A stretch of 64,000 nt of DNA from Blastomonas ursincola (GCF_013607875.1 NZ_VDES01000001.1:600316-664315), one strand, 5' to 3'; counted from the stretch's first letter, positions 8,915 through 17,910 are shown. Numbers and translations are program-made. The notes: generated by a model from the letters alone, not told the origin.

Positions 8915-11900
8915 CCGCGCTTCTCCGTCGCGAGGGAGTTCGGAACCAGCAGCACCACGGCTACGGGGAAGGTATGCTCGACGGCATTGGAGTGCCGTTC
9001 TTCGATCGCGCGTAGCTCTTGCTCGCGCTCCATCGGGATCCGGGCCAGGCGTGCTTCGAGGGCCGCTCGGTCACGCTTGAGCTGAGTGCGTTCGTCCTCG
9101 GAGAAAAGAGAGAGCTGCACGGGTTGCTGTTCCGTCGCGATCTCGGTCTTCAGCGCTCGTTCGAGATCGTCCAGGACTTGGCGGATGTCCTCGGCCTCCT
9201 TGCGCTTCCGGGTCTCGATCGTGTTCACGAGGAAGCGTAGCCGGTCTTTCGAGCGTGCCTCGACGGCTGCCAGAACGGAATCACGCTGTTTGTCGAAGCG
9301 CGTCCTCAATGCGTCGAACGTCGCATCCGGCAGGGCCGCGGGTTGCGACTCCTCCAGCCATCGTCGGACCTCCGTGACCCGTTCCTCCCGCCGGAAACCG
9401 GCATCCCGCAGATAGCCGCCAGCCTCCGTGAGCTCCTCGTGCAGACGATGATGGTTCCCGCCGGTCACGACGAGCCGCGACATCACCACCACGGCCGGTC
9501 CCTCGATGCGCCCATCCGGAAGCGACCGGACGGTCACGCGGTGAAGCTTCTTTACGTCGTCACGGGCCCAGATCTCTGCGCGCAGGAGCCGCAGACTCAT
9601 CTGGACGAGCCGGTGGTTCAGGTGGACGAGGACGACGTCGTCACGGCCCTTGGCGACCCCGTGGTCGAAGGTGATCGGGCGGACCTTCTGCGTGTAGGGG
9701 TGTTCTAGACCCTCAAGGCATCGGGACCAGGAACCCGAGAGCGGCGGCATTCGAAAAACCGTGCCGTCTGGTGCACCGGCCAGAGAAACGGGCTCCAAGT
9801 CGGGTTTGTCCGCAAGGCGCAACGCCGTGCGTACCGCCCGCTCGATGTGGTCGGGCACGAGGCTTTGTTCGTTCCGGGTCTCGTTCAGCCGCTCATGGAG
9901 TTTGGCCACACGTTCACGTAGGTCGCGCTCCGCCTTCACGAAGCGGCGAGATTTCTCCATCCGGGCTTCGGCTTGTCTCGTGTCGAGATCGCGGCGGCGC
10001 CCCTCGAGGAGGTCTGGCAGTTGAGGCGCGATGACCGGGTTCACGCTCCCCATGTCGGCGCGCATCGCATCCAGTTTGCGAAGCGCGCGCAGGATATCGT
10101 CGCCGTGGCCACCCTCGGCATCCACCGGGTGCCAGATGACGACCTCGCTGGCGCGTTGCCCATGGCGGTCGATGCGGCCGTTCCGCTGCTCCATCACATT
10201 CGGGTTGTACGGAATTTCGAGGTGGATCATCAGGTGGCAGTGGTTCTGGAGATCGATGCCCTCGGAGGCGGCATCGGTCGCCAGCAGTATCCTCACCGGG
10301 GATTCCGAGGGGTTGGCCTGGAACGCGGCTTTCACGCCCTCGCGTTCTTTCGGGTCCATGCCGCCATAGATGAGAGCCAATCGCTCGCCCCCGAAGCCGT
10401 GAGATGCGAGGATCTCCTGCATCCATTGCTGAGTGGCGCGATACTCGGTGAACAGGATCACCCGCTCGTTCGTCCACCTGTCACCGTCCTTCAGGTGACT
10501 GGCCAGCCAACCCAGCACGGCAGTGGCCTTGGCATCGGCCCGACGAGCCGCCTGTTGGGCCCAGGATCGCAATCGGTCGAGCATCCGGCGTTCTTCGTCG
10601 GTCGGTGGCCGGACATGCTTGCCCGCTTCCTCGATCGCTTCAGCCTCGGCGGCATCCCGCTGTGCGTCGTCTGCGTAGTCTTCCTCGGTCTTCGCTATCG
10701 CCCGCCGAAGGATGCGGTCATCGAATTTCTTCTGGCTGCGATCGCTAGCCGCCCGACCTTCGATCGTCGCGATATGCCGCTCCAGTGTCGCTGCGAAGGC
10801 TGCAGGTGACGATGACAGGCGCTTGCGCAGCAACTGGTGCACGAAGTGATCGACGGCTCGCCCTCCATCAGCTCCGCCTTCGCGGCTCTTGATGTATGCC
10901 TCCAGCTCCCGCCTGGCGTCCCTCTCGTCCTCGCCATACTCCACCGGCAGCGCCTCGAGCCGCCGTTCGGGGTAAATGCGCTCGCCGTTCGCATCGACCA
11001 GATCGCTCTTCAGCCGACGGACCATCACTCGGGCGAGCTGAGGGTCGCTGGGGAGGACGTTTCTCGCAAACCGCTGATCATCGAGAAGTTCAAGGAGCGC
11101 GGTGAAGGACTCGGTGTAACCGTCGTGCGGCGTGGCTGTGAGAAACAGTTTGTGCTGGAAGTGTGGCGCGGCCAGACGAACCAGACGGGTCCTGAGGCTT
11201 TCGACAGCGTAGCGGCCGACGGTCGGCGCGACGTTGTGAGCCTCGTCGATGATCAGCAGGTCGAACTTCCTGGGATGGCTGACGTGCGGGGGCAATGCGT
11301 CACGCAGAAGACGCAAGCCTTCACCCTGCTTGGCCCAGTCCATCGACGTGATGAGACGAGGAAAAGACTTCCACGGATTGGCGTGGAGACCTCGCTCACG
11401 GCGCAGACGCTTGACGTAGTCCGTATCGACGATCCGGAACTCGAGTCCGAACTTCTCCTGCATCTCGACGCGCCACTTTTCCTGCAACGAGGCAGGGCAG
11501 AGCACCAGGACCGTGCGGGCGCGGTGACGCAGGAGCATCTCTTGAACGACGAGCCCGGCCTCAATGGTTTTCCCGAGGCCGACGTCGTCGGCGATCAGAA
11601 GATTTGTGCGCGCCATGTCGATCGCGCGCACGAGCGGATCCAGCTGATAGTCCTCGATGCTGACACCGCTGCGGAATGGCGCCTGCAGATAGCCGCGATC
11701 CGCGTTCGTCGCAGCCCCCCAAACCACCGCATCCAAGAAGGCTTGAAGCGTGGAGGGGTCATCCAGCCCGGTCATGCGCGGTAGTCCGGCTCGCTCGATC
11801 ACATGCGCTCCGGGCTCCAGCTCCCAGAGTACTTCGATCTCTTCACCCAGCGCATCCTCATCGATCGAGGCCAGCCGAACGAGATGCCGCTTAGGAAGTC

Positions 11901-12030
11901 CAGGGGCAACCGAACCGCCTTCGACCTCGGAGACGATCCATTGGCGGCGGCGAGCCTCGACTAGCTGGCCCGGCTCAGGAGCAGTGGCGTGGGCGACCTC
12001 GGCCACTAATTCATCTGCGATCATCGACAT
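8911..12030 (-). CDS. drmD: DISARM SNF2-like helicase DrmD
   Basis: About 1,039 aa, SNF2/RapA-like. Walker A DDVGLGKT at about 148-155, Walker B DEAH at about 262, FLTATPHDGY, and motif VI GRIDRHGQ ending near 625 are all visible. The frame stays open to 12255, but that extension lies in the vsr gene and reads as Arg-rich out-of-frame sequence. The start is therefore placed at the ATG at 12030 (next ATG 12024, overlapping the vsr stop). DrmD is the hallmark of class 1 DISARM and is followed here by drmMI, drmA and drmB in the class 1 order. Confidence 0.92.
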   Translation of the reverse strand: MSMIADELVAEVAHATAPEPGQLVEARRRQWIVSEVEGGSVAPGLPKRHLVRLASIDEDALGEEIEVLWELEPGAHVIERAGLPRMTGLDDPSTLQAFLDAVVWGAATNADRGYLQAPFRSGVSIEDYQLDPLVRAIDMARTNLLIADDVGLGKTIEAGLVVQEMLLRHRARTVLVLCPASLQEKWRVEMQEKFGLEFRIVDTDYVKRLRRERGLHANPWKSFPRLITSMDWAKQGEGLRLLRDALPPHVSHPRKFDLLIIDEAHNVAPTVGRYAVESLRTRLVRLAAPHFQHKLFLTATPHDGYTESFTALLELLDDQRFARNVLPSDPQLARVMVRRLKSDLVDANGERIYPERRLEALPVEYGEDERDARRELEAYIKSREGGADGGRAVDHFVHQLLRKRLSSSPAAFAATLERHIATIEGRAASDRSQKKFDDRILRRAIAKTEEDYADDAQRDAAEAEAIEEAGKHVRPPTDEERRMLDRLRSWAQQAARRADAKATAVLGWLASHLKDGDRWTNERVILFTEYRATQQWMQEILASHGFGGERLALIYGGMDPKEREGVKAAFQANPSESPVRILLATDAASEGIDLQNHCHLMIHLEIPYNPNVMEQRNGRIDRHGQRASEVVIWHPVDAEGGHGDDILRALRKLDAMRADMGSVNPVIAPQLPDLLEGRRRDLDTRQAEARMEKSRRFVKAERDLRERVAKLHERLNETRNEQSLVPDHIERAVRTALRLADKPDLEPVSLAGAPDGTVFRMPPLSGSWSRCLEGLEHPYTQKVRPITFDHGVAKGRDDVVLVHLNHRLVQMSLRLLRAEIWARDDVKKLHRVTVRSLPDGRIEGPAVVVMSRLVVTGGNHHRLHEELTEAGGYLRDAGFRREERVTEVRRWLEESQPAALPDATFDALRTRFDKQRDSVLAAVEARSKDRLRFLVNTIETRKRKEAEDIRQVLDDLERALKTEIATEQQPVQLSLFSEDERTQLKRDRAALEARLARIPMEREQELRAIEERHSNAVEHTFPVAVVLLVPNSLATEKRG

Positions 12031-12461
12031 AGATGGGCCCTGTTCTTTCTGCGCGCGTCGACGAGTGCGGCGATACGGTTCGCGGCTTGGGTGGCGTCTT
12101 CGTGTTCCCAGATCCGAACCGTCTCCCAACCGAGAGCAGTCAGCCGCCGATCGGTATCGGCATCCCTGGATCGATTGGTTTCGATCTTCTCCCGCCAGAA
12201 ATCGGCGTTGCTCTTCGGCCAGGATGCGTGCTCGGGGCAGCCGTGCCAAAAGCATCCGTCGACGAACACGGCCAATCTCGCGCTGGGGAAAACGATATCG
12301 GCGACGCGCCTGGGCTTAGTCAGGAGCGGAACGTGGAGGCGATAACGCAGCCCCTTGGCATGCAGAGCCCTGCGGAGGTCGATCTCCGCACGCGTGCCCT
12401 TCTGTCGCACGCGAGCCATGCGACGACTGGCGTCATGCGACGAGGGACTTACGCGCGTCAT
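12021..12461 (-). CDS. vsr: Very-short-patch-repair (Vsr) type endonuclease
   Basis: 146 aa. The N-terminal pattern (RMARVRQKGTRAE, then LRRALHAKGLRYR) and the core RRVADIVF...VFVDGCFWHGCPEH...FWREKIETNRSRD are the Vsr signature. Asp55 in ADIVF is the likely metal-binding residue. Vsr nicks T:G mismatches that arise by deamination of 5-methylcytosine, which fits the overlapping cytosine methyltransferase just upstream. It overlaps that gene by 29 bases and drmD by 10, so it sits inside the DISARM transcript. A defence-effector role instead of repair is possible but is inference. Confidence 0.9.
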   Translation of the reverse strand: MTRVSPSSHDASRRMARVRQKGTRAEIDLRRALHAKGLRYRLHVPLLTKPRRVADIVFPSARLAVFVDGCFWHGCPEHASWPKSNADFWREKIETNRSRDADTDRRLTALGWETVRIWEHEDATQAANRIAALVDARRKNRAHLCR

Positions 12462-13530
12462 CCGCCACGGCTCCCTTCTTCTTTCTCTTCGCCTTCTGGA
12501 CCTCGATCCCCAGATGGTCAGCGATGCTCCGGCCGATCACCTCGCCCAGAGTGACCGGAACGGCGTTTCCAATCATCCGACCCAAGGCCTTGAAATGAAC
12601 GGGGGCCCCGTCGGGTATGAAGGAATAGGACTTGGGGAAGCCTTGAAGAATTGCGCCTTCTCGCAGAGAGATGGCTCGGTCCTGCTCGGGGTGTCCAAAC
12701 CGACCGTTCCCGAATCCGTAGAACTGGGTGGTCAAGGTCGGTGCGGGTTCATCCCATACCATCCGGCCATAGACGCCCGGATAGGTACGCCCCGTCTCAC
12801 GCCGGTGGCAGTCGGCAATGAGATGTTTTGGCCAGTCTCGCCATGTTCCACCCGGTCGAGAGGCGCGAATTCTTTGAAGATTTAGGTCTGAGAGCTTTGA
12901 TGCGGCATGCAGCACATCCTTGGGATGGGCTTCTCCCTGAGCGATCGGCGCGAGGATGCCGATCGCCTCGCGCACGGTCTTCGGGCAACTGTGTGTCGGG
13001 GCGAACAGCTCAATTGGCCCGAGTCTAGAGGCCAATAGCACCATGCGCCGCCGGTTCTGCGGCAATCCGTAAAGGGAGCAATCGACTATCGCTTGGTGGA
13101 CGTGGTACCCCGATTTCTGGAGAGTCTCGACGAAGTCATCGAACACAGTGTGTTTGGCCACCGAAGGCACATTCTCCATAGTGACCAGGTCGGGACGCGT
13201 AGCTTTGATCAGCCGCCCGAACTGATAGAGAAGACCCCATCGAGGGCTTCCAACGACATCGTAGCGCTGGGCGTAGGTGGAAAATGGCTGGCAGGGGGCG
13301 CACCCGGCCAGCACCCGGATTTCGGCGTCGCCGAACAACTCGTTGAGGCGCTTGGGAGCAAGGCGACCCACGTCCTCCTTGATGAAGCGCGCTGCGTTAT
13401 TGGCTTCAAATGGGTGGCGGCAGGCTTCATCGACGTCAATGCCCGCGACGACCCGAACGCCCTCCGAGATCAGGCCATGCGTAAGCCCGCCGGCTCCACA
13501 GAACAAGTCGACGCACGCGACATCAGCCAT
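12433..13530 (-). CDS. C5-cytosine DNA methyltransferase
   Basis: 365 aa from the ATG at 13530. Ordered Dcm motifs are visible: FCGAGG (10-15), catalytic PCQP (80-83), ENV (120-122), QNRRRMVLLASR, the late GRMVWDEPAPTLTTQ region and a final IGNAVP motif. The frame is open to 13551, but 13530 follows a GGGGGAGAG ribosome-binding stretch and starts directly at MADVACVDLF. It overlaps the HTH gene upstream by 8 bases and vsr downstream by 29. It could be the equivalent of DrmMII, the cytosine methylase of class 2 DISARM, or a solitary Dcm/Vsr pair captured by the island. Confidence 0.93.
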   Translation of the reverse strand: MADVACVDLFCGAGGLTHGLISEGVRVVAGIDVDEACRHPFEANNAARFIKEDVGRLAPKRLNELFGDAEIRVLAGCAPCQPFSTYAQRYDVVGSPRWGLLYQFGRLIKATRPDLVTMENVPSVAKHTVFDDFVETLQKSGYHVHQAIVDCSLYGLPQNRRRMVLLASRLGPIELFAPTHSCPKTVREAIGILAPIAQGEAHPKDVLHAASKLSDLNLQRIRASRPGGTWRDWPKHLIADCHRRETGRTYPGVYGRMVWDEPAPTLTTQFYGFGNGRFGHPEQDRAISLREGAILQGFPKSYSFIPDGAPVHFKALGRMIGNAVPVTLGEVIGRSIADHLGIEVQKAKRKKKGAVADDARKSLVA

Positions 13531-13774
13531 CAGCTTTCTCTCCCCCCGCATTTGCCCCCTTCTGTGAATCGGCCTCGGCCGCCTCGCCTTCCTTTTGATC
13601 GTCCGATGCTTTCCCGTGCCTCACCCAGTCATCAACTTCGTCGGTTTTGAACTTCCAAAGCCTCCCGACTTTGTGGGCCGGCATGTCCTTCTTCGCGATC
13701 CAGCCGTAGACCGTGTCTTTGCTGACACCGAGATATTCAGCGATCTCCTCCACGGAGACCCAGCGATCGGACAT
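13523..13774 (-). CDS. Excisionase/MerR-type helix-turn-helix DNA-binding protein
   Basis: 83 aa. The first 55 residues form a winged HTH (VSVEEIAEYLGVSKDTVYGWI, then KVGRLWKFKTDEVDDWV with a wing), typical of the excisionase-like HTH_17 family. The tail is charged and low in complexity. It is the first gene of the methyltransferase-vsr-DISARM run and overlaps the methyltransferase by 8 bases, so it may regulate the island or act as a recombination directionality factor. The start ATG follows AAAGG with 8-base spacing. Function beyond DNA binding is inferred. Confidence 0.8.
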   Translation of the reverse strand: MSDRWVSVEEIAEYLGVSKDTVYGWIAKKDMPAHKVGRLWKFKTDEVDDWVRHGKASDDQKEGEAAEADSQKGANAGGEKADG

Positions 13775-13955
13775 GGTGCGGCCCTTTCAGCCAGCATGAT
13801 TCAAGCATCCAATATCTCACCGACACAAGCAGGAGTAAACCAAAAGAAGTCTGATTTGACCCAGTTTTCTTGTATTTGGTCGGATGGCTGATGGAGTGTT
13901 TCGGCTGATGATGACGGCCCCCAGGCGCAGGTGAGGCCGCCATCATCCAGCTCGG

Positions 13956-14171
13956 TCAAGCGTCGGCTTGCTGAGCCTGGCCAGGGTCGGAGGTGCTGGA
14001 ACGGATAATCGACTGCTCGTATTCCTCGACGTCGGACAGGCGATAGACCACCCGGCCGCCCACTTTGAGGAACTTCGGCCCTTCACCAGTCCAACGCCAC
14101 CGCTCAAGTGTGCGATGGCTGATCCCCCAGCGCACCGCCAGTTCAAGTTGGTTAATGCATGTTGCCTTCAT
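13956..14171 (-). CDS. Small AlpA/excisionase-like helix-turn-helix protein
   Basis: 71 aa starting at MKATCINQLELAVRWGISHRT, preceded by AGGA. HTH pattern: ELAVRWGISHRTLERWRW, then a wing GPKFLKVGGRVVYRLSDVEEYE, as in AlpA/HTH_17 proteins of integrated elements. The frame is open to 14399, but the extra N-terminus looks like noncoding sequence and has no domain. Two such proteins in a row upstream of a defence cassette suggest a mobile genomic island. No integrase is in the window. Confidence 0.75.
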   Translation of the reverse strand: MKATCINQLELAVRWGISHRTLERWRWTGEGPKFLKVGGRVVYRLSDVEEYEQSIIRSSTSDPGQAQQADA

Positions 14172-14382
14172 TTTCGTGTCCTTTCGTCCTGGCAAGTTGG
14201 AATGCGACACGACGAAGGCGTGGGCGGAAAACACTATCAAGGTAATACTGGCGGGAACCACAAAACCGGGGCTTTGCCGCGTCTCGTCTTGAACAGAGAA
14301 GTTCCTCGAAAGCGAAGATTCACCTACGAATACGAGGGCATGCTGGCGCGATGTGGGGCATACTCCGAGCGAGTTTGTCGAA

Positions 14383-14397
14383 GAGTCCTTTCCCTCC
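14383..14397 (+). repeat. 15-bp direct repeat, copy 1
   Basis: GAGTCCTTTCCCTCC, identical to 14632-14646, 249 bases apart. It could be an attachment-site core or a scar of island rearrangement. Confidence 0.5.
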
Positions 14398-14631
14398 AAG
14401 ATTTACGAAGCAATTCGCCACGATTCTCCTGGATTCACTCGTGAGCGCTATTCTTTGCACAAACCAGTCAGATTGTTGCGCAATGGTGAGCAGGGCTACG
14501 TGAAATGTCCGCATGAGCGCGGCTGGCCACTCGCGTTTGCGAACTGCGTAAAGCTGCGCATACGAGGAAATGCTTGGAAGTGGGCGGGTGTTATGGGCGA
14601 TTCGCCATGGCTTATCAGAGAGTTAGAGGAT

Positions 14632-14646
14632 GAGTCCTTTCCCTCC
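14632..14646 (+). repeat. 15-bp direct repeat, copy 2
   Basis: Same 15 bases as 14383-14397, here followed by GCCA, so it reads CCCTCCGCCA like the 3' end of a tRNA-Ser gene. No upstream tRNA body is visible, so a tRNA-derived att site is only a possibility. Confidence 0.5.
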
Positions 14647-14685
14647 GCCACTCATCGCCGCGATCAGACAGCCCCTGACTGGGGT

Positions 14686-15612
14686 TCAGCGATGAAACAG
14701 GCGTAAAGCCACGCCTTGCCTGGCGACCGCTGCAGGAGCGAGGACAGTAATCGCGCCGGGCAGAACCTTGAAATGCGCTGGCGTCGCGGTGACGATTTCC
14801 CCGTCGGTGTTGATCGGCATGGGGCGCCGCGTCTCGATATCGAACTCGACGCAGCGGGCGGTCCTCACCTCTTTCCAGGCGCCATGCGTACCCGTGCGGA
14901 AGGCGCGCACCATCAAGGCGAGCTTCCAAAGGTTGCGCATCTCCAGACTGTACAGGTCCAGCGACCCATCATCGATCGCGGCGGTCTGTTCGACGACATT
15001 GCCACCCCCGTAAAGACGCCCGTTGCCGATCGCGATCTGATAGGTCTTAACCCTGATCCCGCTGCCTTTCTCGATGATCCTCGCGCGAAAGCGCCGTGCC
15101 CCGGCCAGGATCCGCAGCGCGGCGACCGCATAGCCCAGCCGCCCGAAGCGCTTCTTGATCGCAGGATCGAGCTTCTGCGCCAGATCGCTGCTGAGGCCGA
15201 TGCTGGCGACGTTGAAAAAGGCATGGCCGTTGACCATCCCGACATCGATCTGCCGTGTGTGCCCGGCGACGATCACGTCTGCGGCGGCAGCAAAATCGAG
15301 CGGGATGGACAGCGTCCGGGCAAGGTCGTTGGCGGTTCCGGCCGGAATGATGCCCAGCGGCAGCCCGCTCTCTATCACCGCCGGGGCTGCCGACGAGATC
15401 GATCCATCTCCGCCGCACACCACGATGATATCGGCCGATTGATGCAGCCGGGAGATGTCCCGCGCGATTTCGGCCAGGTTGGCGAAGGGCTCGACAATGA
15501 CCGAGAGGCCCGCCGCTTCCAGCCGCGCGCGCACCGGCCCGAGTGCAGCCTCGCCCTGACGCGATTTGGCATTGTGGAGCAGCAGGACACGCTTGCCGGT
15601 ATCGGATCGCAC
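14686..15612 (-). CDS. Diacylglycerol kinase family lipid kinase
   Basis: 308 aa from a GTG at 15612 (TAGGT 7 bases upstream). The frame is open to 15783, but homology begins at KRVLLLHNAKSRQG. The DAGK catalytic signature GGDGS is at 67-71 and GTANDLAR at 92-99; a YegS/BmrU-like C-terminal lobe follows, with YGGGNVVEQTAAIDDG and a late TDGE. It would phosphorylate a membrane lipid such as diacylglycerol or a sphingoid-type lipid. The substrate cannot be told from sequence. It is divergent from the nitroreductase gene. Confidence 0.85.
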   Translation of the reverse strand: MRSDTGKRVLLLHNAKSRQGEAALGPVRARLEAAGLSVIVEPFANLAEIARDISRLHQSADIIVVCGGDGSISSAAPAVIESGLPLGIIPAGTANDLARTLSIPLDFAAAADVIVAGHTRQIDVGMVNGHAFFNVASIGLSSDLAQKLDPAIKKRFGRLGYAVAALRILAGARRFRARIIEKGSGIRVKTYQIAIGNGRLYGGGNVVEQTAAIDDGSLDLYSLEMRNLWKLALMVRAFRTGTHGAWKEVRTARCVEFDIETRRPMPINTDGEIVTATPAHFKVLPGAITVLAPAAVARQGVALRLFHR

Positions 15613-15831
15613 GAACAGACCTATCGCTTCAGGAGGACGACCGTACCAGCCATAGCCGGTTCTCGCACAAAGCCCTGCATAATCTTTGCAGACAGGTCCG
15701 AAGCCAGGTTCGAGGGCTTCCGAGCAGATGACCGTATCGGGAGTGAATTCCTCGGCTCGAGGTCCCGAAACCGGGCTTTCCACGCCGCCCAGCTTGGTTC
15801 ATGAACAGGCTTTGCATTCAAAGGAGCCTGC

Positions 15832-16518
15832 ATGCATTTTGACGAGGTCGTTCTGGGTCGCCGCAGCATCCGTGGATACAAACCGGATCCGGTGCCGCGC
15901 GCTCTGATCGAGGAGATCCTGCGGATCGCGATGCGCGCCCCATCTTCGATGAACACCCAGCCGTGGAATTTCTACGTGATTACCGGCGAACCGCTCGACC
16001 GGATCCGGCAGGGCAATACCGAGAGGATGATCGCCGGCGTGCCGCAGTCGCGCGAATTCCGCACCGGCAAGCCCTTTGCCGGACCGCATCGCGACCGGCA
16101 GATCGGGGTCGCCAAGCAGCTGTTTTCCGCGATGGGCATCGCGCGCGACGACGCAGATGCCCGCCAGGACTGGGTCCTGCGCGGCTTCCGTCAGTTCGAT
16201 GCACCGGTGTGCATCATCATCACCTATGATCGCGAACTGGACGGCAGCGACGATACTCCGTTCGATTGCGGCGCTGTCGCGACGGCCCTGGTCAACGCGG
16301 CATGGTCGCGCGGGCTCGGCACGGTCATCAACAGCCAGGGCATCATGCAGTCCCCCGTCGTGCGCGAACATGCGGGGATCGCGGACGATCAGGTGATCAT
16401 GAAGAGCATCGCCCTGGGGTGGCCGGACGAGAGCTTCCCGGCGAACGCGGTGGTTTCAACGCGCAAGTCGGTCGATGAGGCCGCCGTGTTCGTGGGGTTT
16501 GAAGAACCGGTGCGCTAG
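15832..16518 (+). CDS. Nitroreductase family FMN-dependent oxidoreductase
   Basis: 228 aa. N-terminal RRSIRGYKPDPVP and APSSMNTQPWNFYVITG are the FMN-binding signature of nitroreductases. WSRGLGTVI and a C-terminal GWPDESFPAN stretch fit the family (usually 200-230 aa). It would reduce nitro- or quinone-type substrates with NAD(P)H in the cytoplasm. AAGGAG lies 11 bases upstream of the ATG. It stands alone, divergent from the lipid kinase and ahead of the Fur-box region. Confidence 0.9.
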   Translation: MHFDEVVLGRRSIRGYKPDPVPRALIEEILRIAMRAPSSMNTQPWNFYVITGEPLDRIRQGNTERMIAGVPQSREFRTGKPFAGPHRDRQIGVAKQLFSAMGIARDDADARQDWVLRGFRQFDAPVCIIITYDRELDGSDDTPFDCGAVATALVNAAWSRGLGTVINSQGIMQSPVVREHAGIADDQVIMKSIALGWPDESFPANAVVSTRKSVDEAAVFVGFEEPVR

Positions 16519-16617
16519 CACTGCTCGGAAAAGCCTGCGACGCCTGACTCCTTGGGCCGGACCATAGCTCGCCGCTTCTGCGTGATATTCGCAATCGATT
16601 TTTGCTTAATAAATGCG

Positions 16618-16630
16618 AATGATTATCATT
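16618..16630. promoter_or_regulatory. Fur-box-like palindrome
   Basis: AATGATTATCATT is a perfect 13-base palindrome with the GATAAT-like hexamer pattern of Fur sites, extended by GCG on the left and GAC on the right. A TTGACG -35-like hexamer overlaps its right edge. It lies 114 bases upstream of the PepSY gene that begins the siderophore-receptor set, as expected for iron repression. Confidence 0.75.
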
Positions 16631-16743
16631 GACGAAATATGCCCGTTGCGATAGCTCCCGAGCCCGATGGAATCGGGATTGGCGATGCTTGTGCACTGTG
16701 ACGAACATGATGCGGACGTCGTAACAGGCTTCGCGGACAGACC

Positions 16744-17910
16744 ATGACCCGCTCCTCGATCAGGACCTGGGCCATCGTGCACAAATGGACGAGCCTGGCG
16801 TGCACCGCATTCCTGCTGATGCTGTGCATCACGGGACTGCCGCTGATCTTCCATGACGAGATCGATTATCTGACCGAGGAGCAGCCGGTGTTCGGGATGC
16901 CCGGCATCGGCTCGTCGGGCACGAGCAAGGGCCTGCTGTCGCTGGACGACATGCTGGCGCGGGCGCTCGCCAATCGGCCGGGCGAAGTGCCGCTCTACAT
17001 GGCATTCGACAACGACCAGCCGTCGATGACGATCACCACTGGGCCGCGCCCCGATTCCCCAGCGGCGGACATGACGATCCAGTCGTTCGACCGCTCGACC
17101 GGCAAGCTGATCGGCAAGGTGGCGGAAAGCGACGGCGGCGTGATGCACTTCCTGCTGAAATTGCACACCGACATGTTCCTTGGCCTGCCCGGCATGCTGT
17201 TTCTGGGCGTGATGGGCATCGCCTTTGTCGCGGCCCTGGTCTCGGGCGTGGTTCTCTATGCGCCGTTCATGCGCAAGCTGGACTTCGGCGCGCTGCGCAG
17301 CAGCCGCAGCGCCCGCACCAAATGGCTCGACTACCATAATCTGCTGGGGATTGTCGGGCTGGCCTGGATGCTGGTGGTCGGACTGACGGGAGTGATCAAC
17401 GCCTTCGCGGTGCCGATCGAGAAACTGTGGAAGGCCAACGAACTCGCCGCGATGACGCGCGAATATGCCGGGCGCGAGCCGCTCGATCCTGCGCGCTATG
17501 GCTCGCTCGACACGGCGATGGCGGCGGCGCGTGCCAAGCTGCCGGACAACAACCCGCAATTCATTGCCTTTCCCGGCGGCACGTTCAGCTCCAACCACCA
17601 TTATGCCGTGTTCTTTCAAGGCGACAGTCCGCTGACCGAGCGTTTGCTGACCCCGGCGCTGATCGACGCGGAGACCGGCCGCTTTACCGACGCCCGGCAG
17701 ATGCCCTGGTATTATCAGGCGCTATCGCTGTCACGGCCGCTGCATTTCGGCGACTATGGCGGCCTGCCGCTCAAGCTGCTCTGGGCCGCGCTGACGCTGT
17801 TCACCATGCATGTGCTGGGTACGGGCCTTTATCTCTGGTTGGCCAGGGGCCGGACGAGCAGCCCCGCGCAAGCCCGGTCGCCAGCCGCCATTGCCGAGCC
17901 CGCCGAATGA
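16744..17910 (+). CDS. PepSY-associated membrane protein, iron-uptake linked (PiuB-like)
   Basis: 388 aa with an N-terminal membrane helix (AIVHKWTSLACTAFLLMLCITGLPLIF), a periplasmic PepSY-type region, a central double helix region around LGVMGIAFVAALVSGVVLYAPF and GLAWMLVVGLTGVINAF, and a C-terminal helix. These are the features of PepSY_TM/PiuB proteins, which accompany siderophore receptors and may reduce iron or siderophore complexes in the inner membrane. It lies downstream of a Fur box and overlaps the next small gene by ATGA, so it is the first gene of an iron-regulated operon. Confidence 0.88.
   Translation: MTRSSIRTWAIVHKWTSLACTAFLLMLCITGLPLIFHDEIDYLTEEQPVFGMPGIGSSGTSKGLLSLDDMLARALANRPGEVPLYMAFDNDQPSMTITTGPRPDSPAADMTIQSFDRSTGKLIGKVAESDGGVMHFLLKLHTDMFLGLPGMLFLGVMGIAFVAALVSGVVLYAPFMRKLDFGALRSSRSARTKWLDYHNLLGIVGLAWMLVVGLTGVINAFAVPIEKLWKANELAAMTREYAGREPLDPARYGSLDTAMAAARAKLPDNNPQFIAFPGGTFSSNHHYAVFFQGDSPLTERLLTPALIDAETGRFTDARQMPWYYQALSLSRPLHFGDYGGLPLKLLWAALTLFTMHVLGTGLYLWLARGRTSSPAQARSPAAIAEPAE

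Larger units (their letters stand above)
14172..14685. other. Gene-poor stretch at the island's right side
   Basis: No convincing gene was seen. The short open frames here match no family I know, and base composition is more A/T-rich than in the genes to the right. It holds a 15-bp perfect direct repeat (14383-14397 and 14632-14646) and a GATGAG/CTCATC inverted repeat around the second copy. It probably marks the transition from acquired island to core genome. Confidence 0.5.

Noticed and set aside
14600-14650. Possible tRNA-Ser gene ending at CCCTCCGCCA
   Set aside because: No matching acceptor, D or anticodon stem upstream, and the T-arm spacing is one base short.
14353-14706. 117-codon plus-strand frame across both direct repeats
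   Set aside because: No recognisable domain, no clear ribosome-binding site, and composition like noncoding DNA; it also runs into the lipid kinase end.
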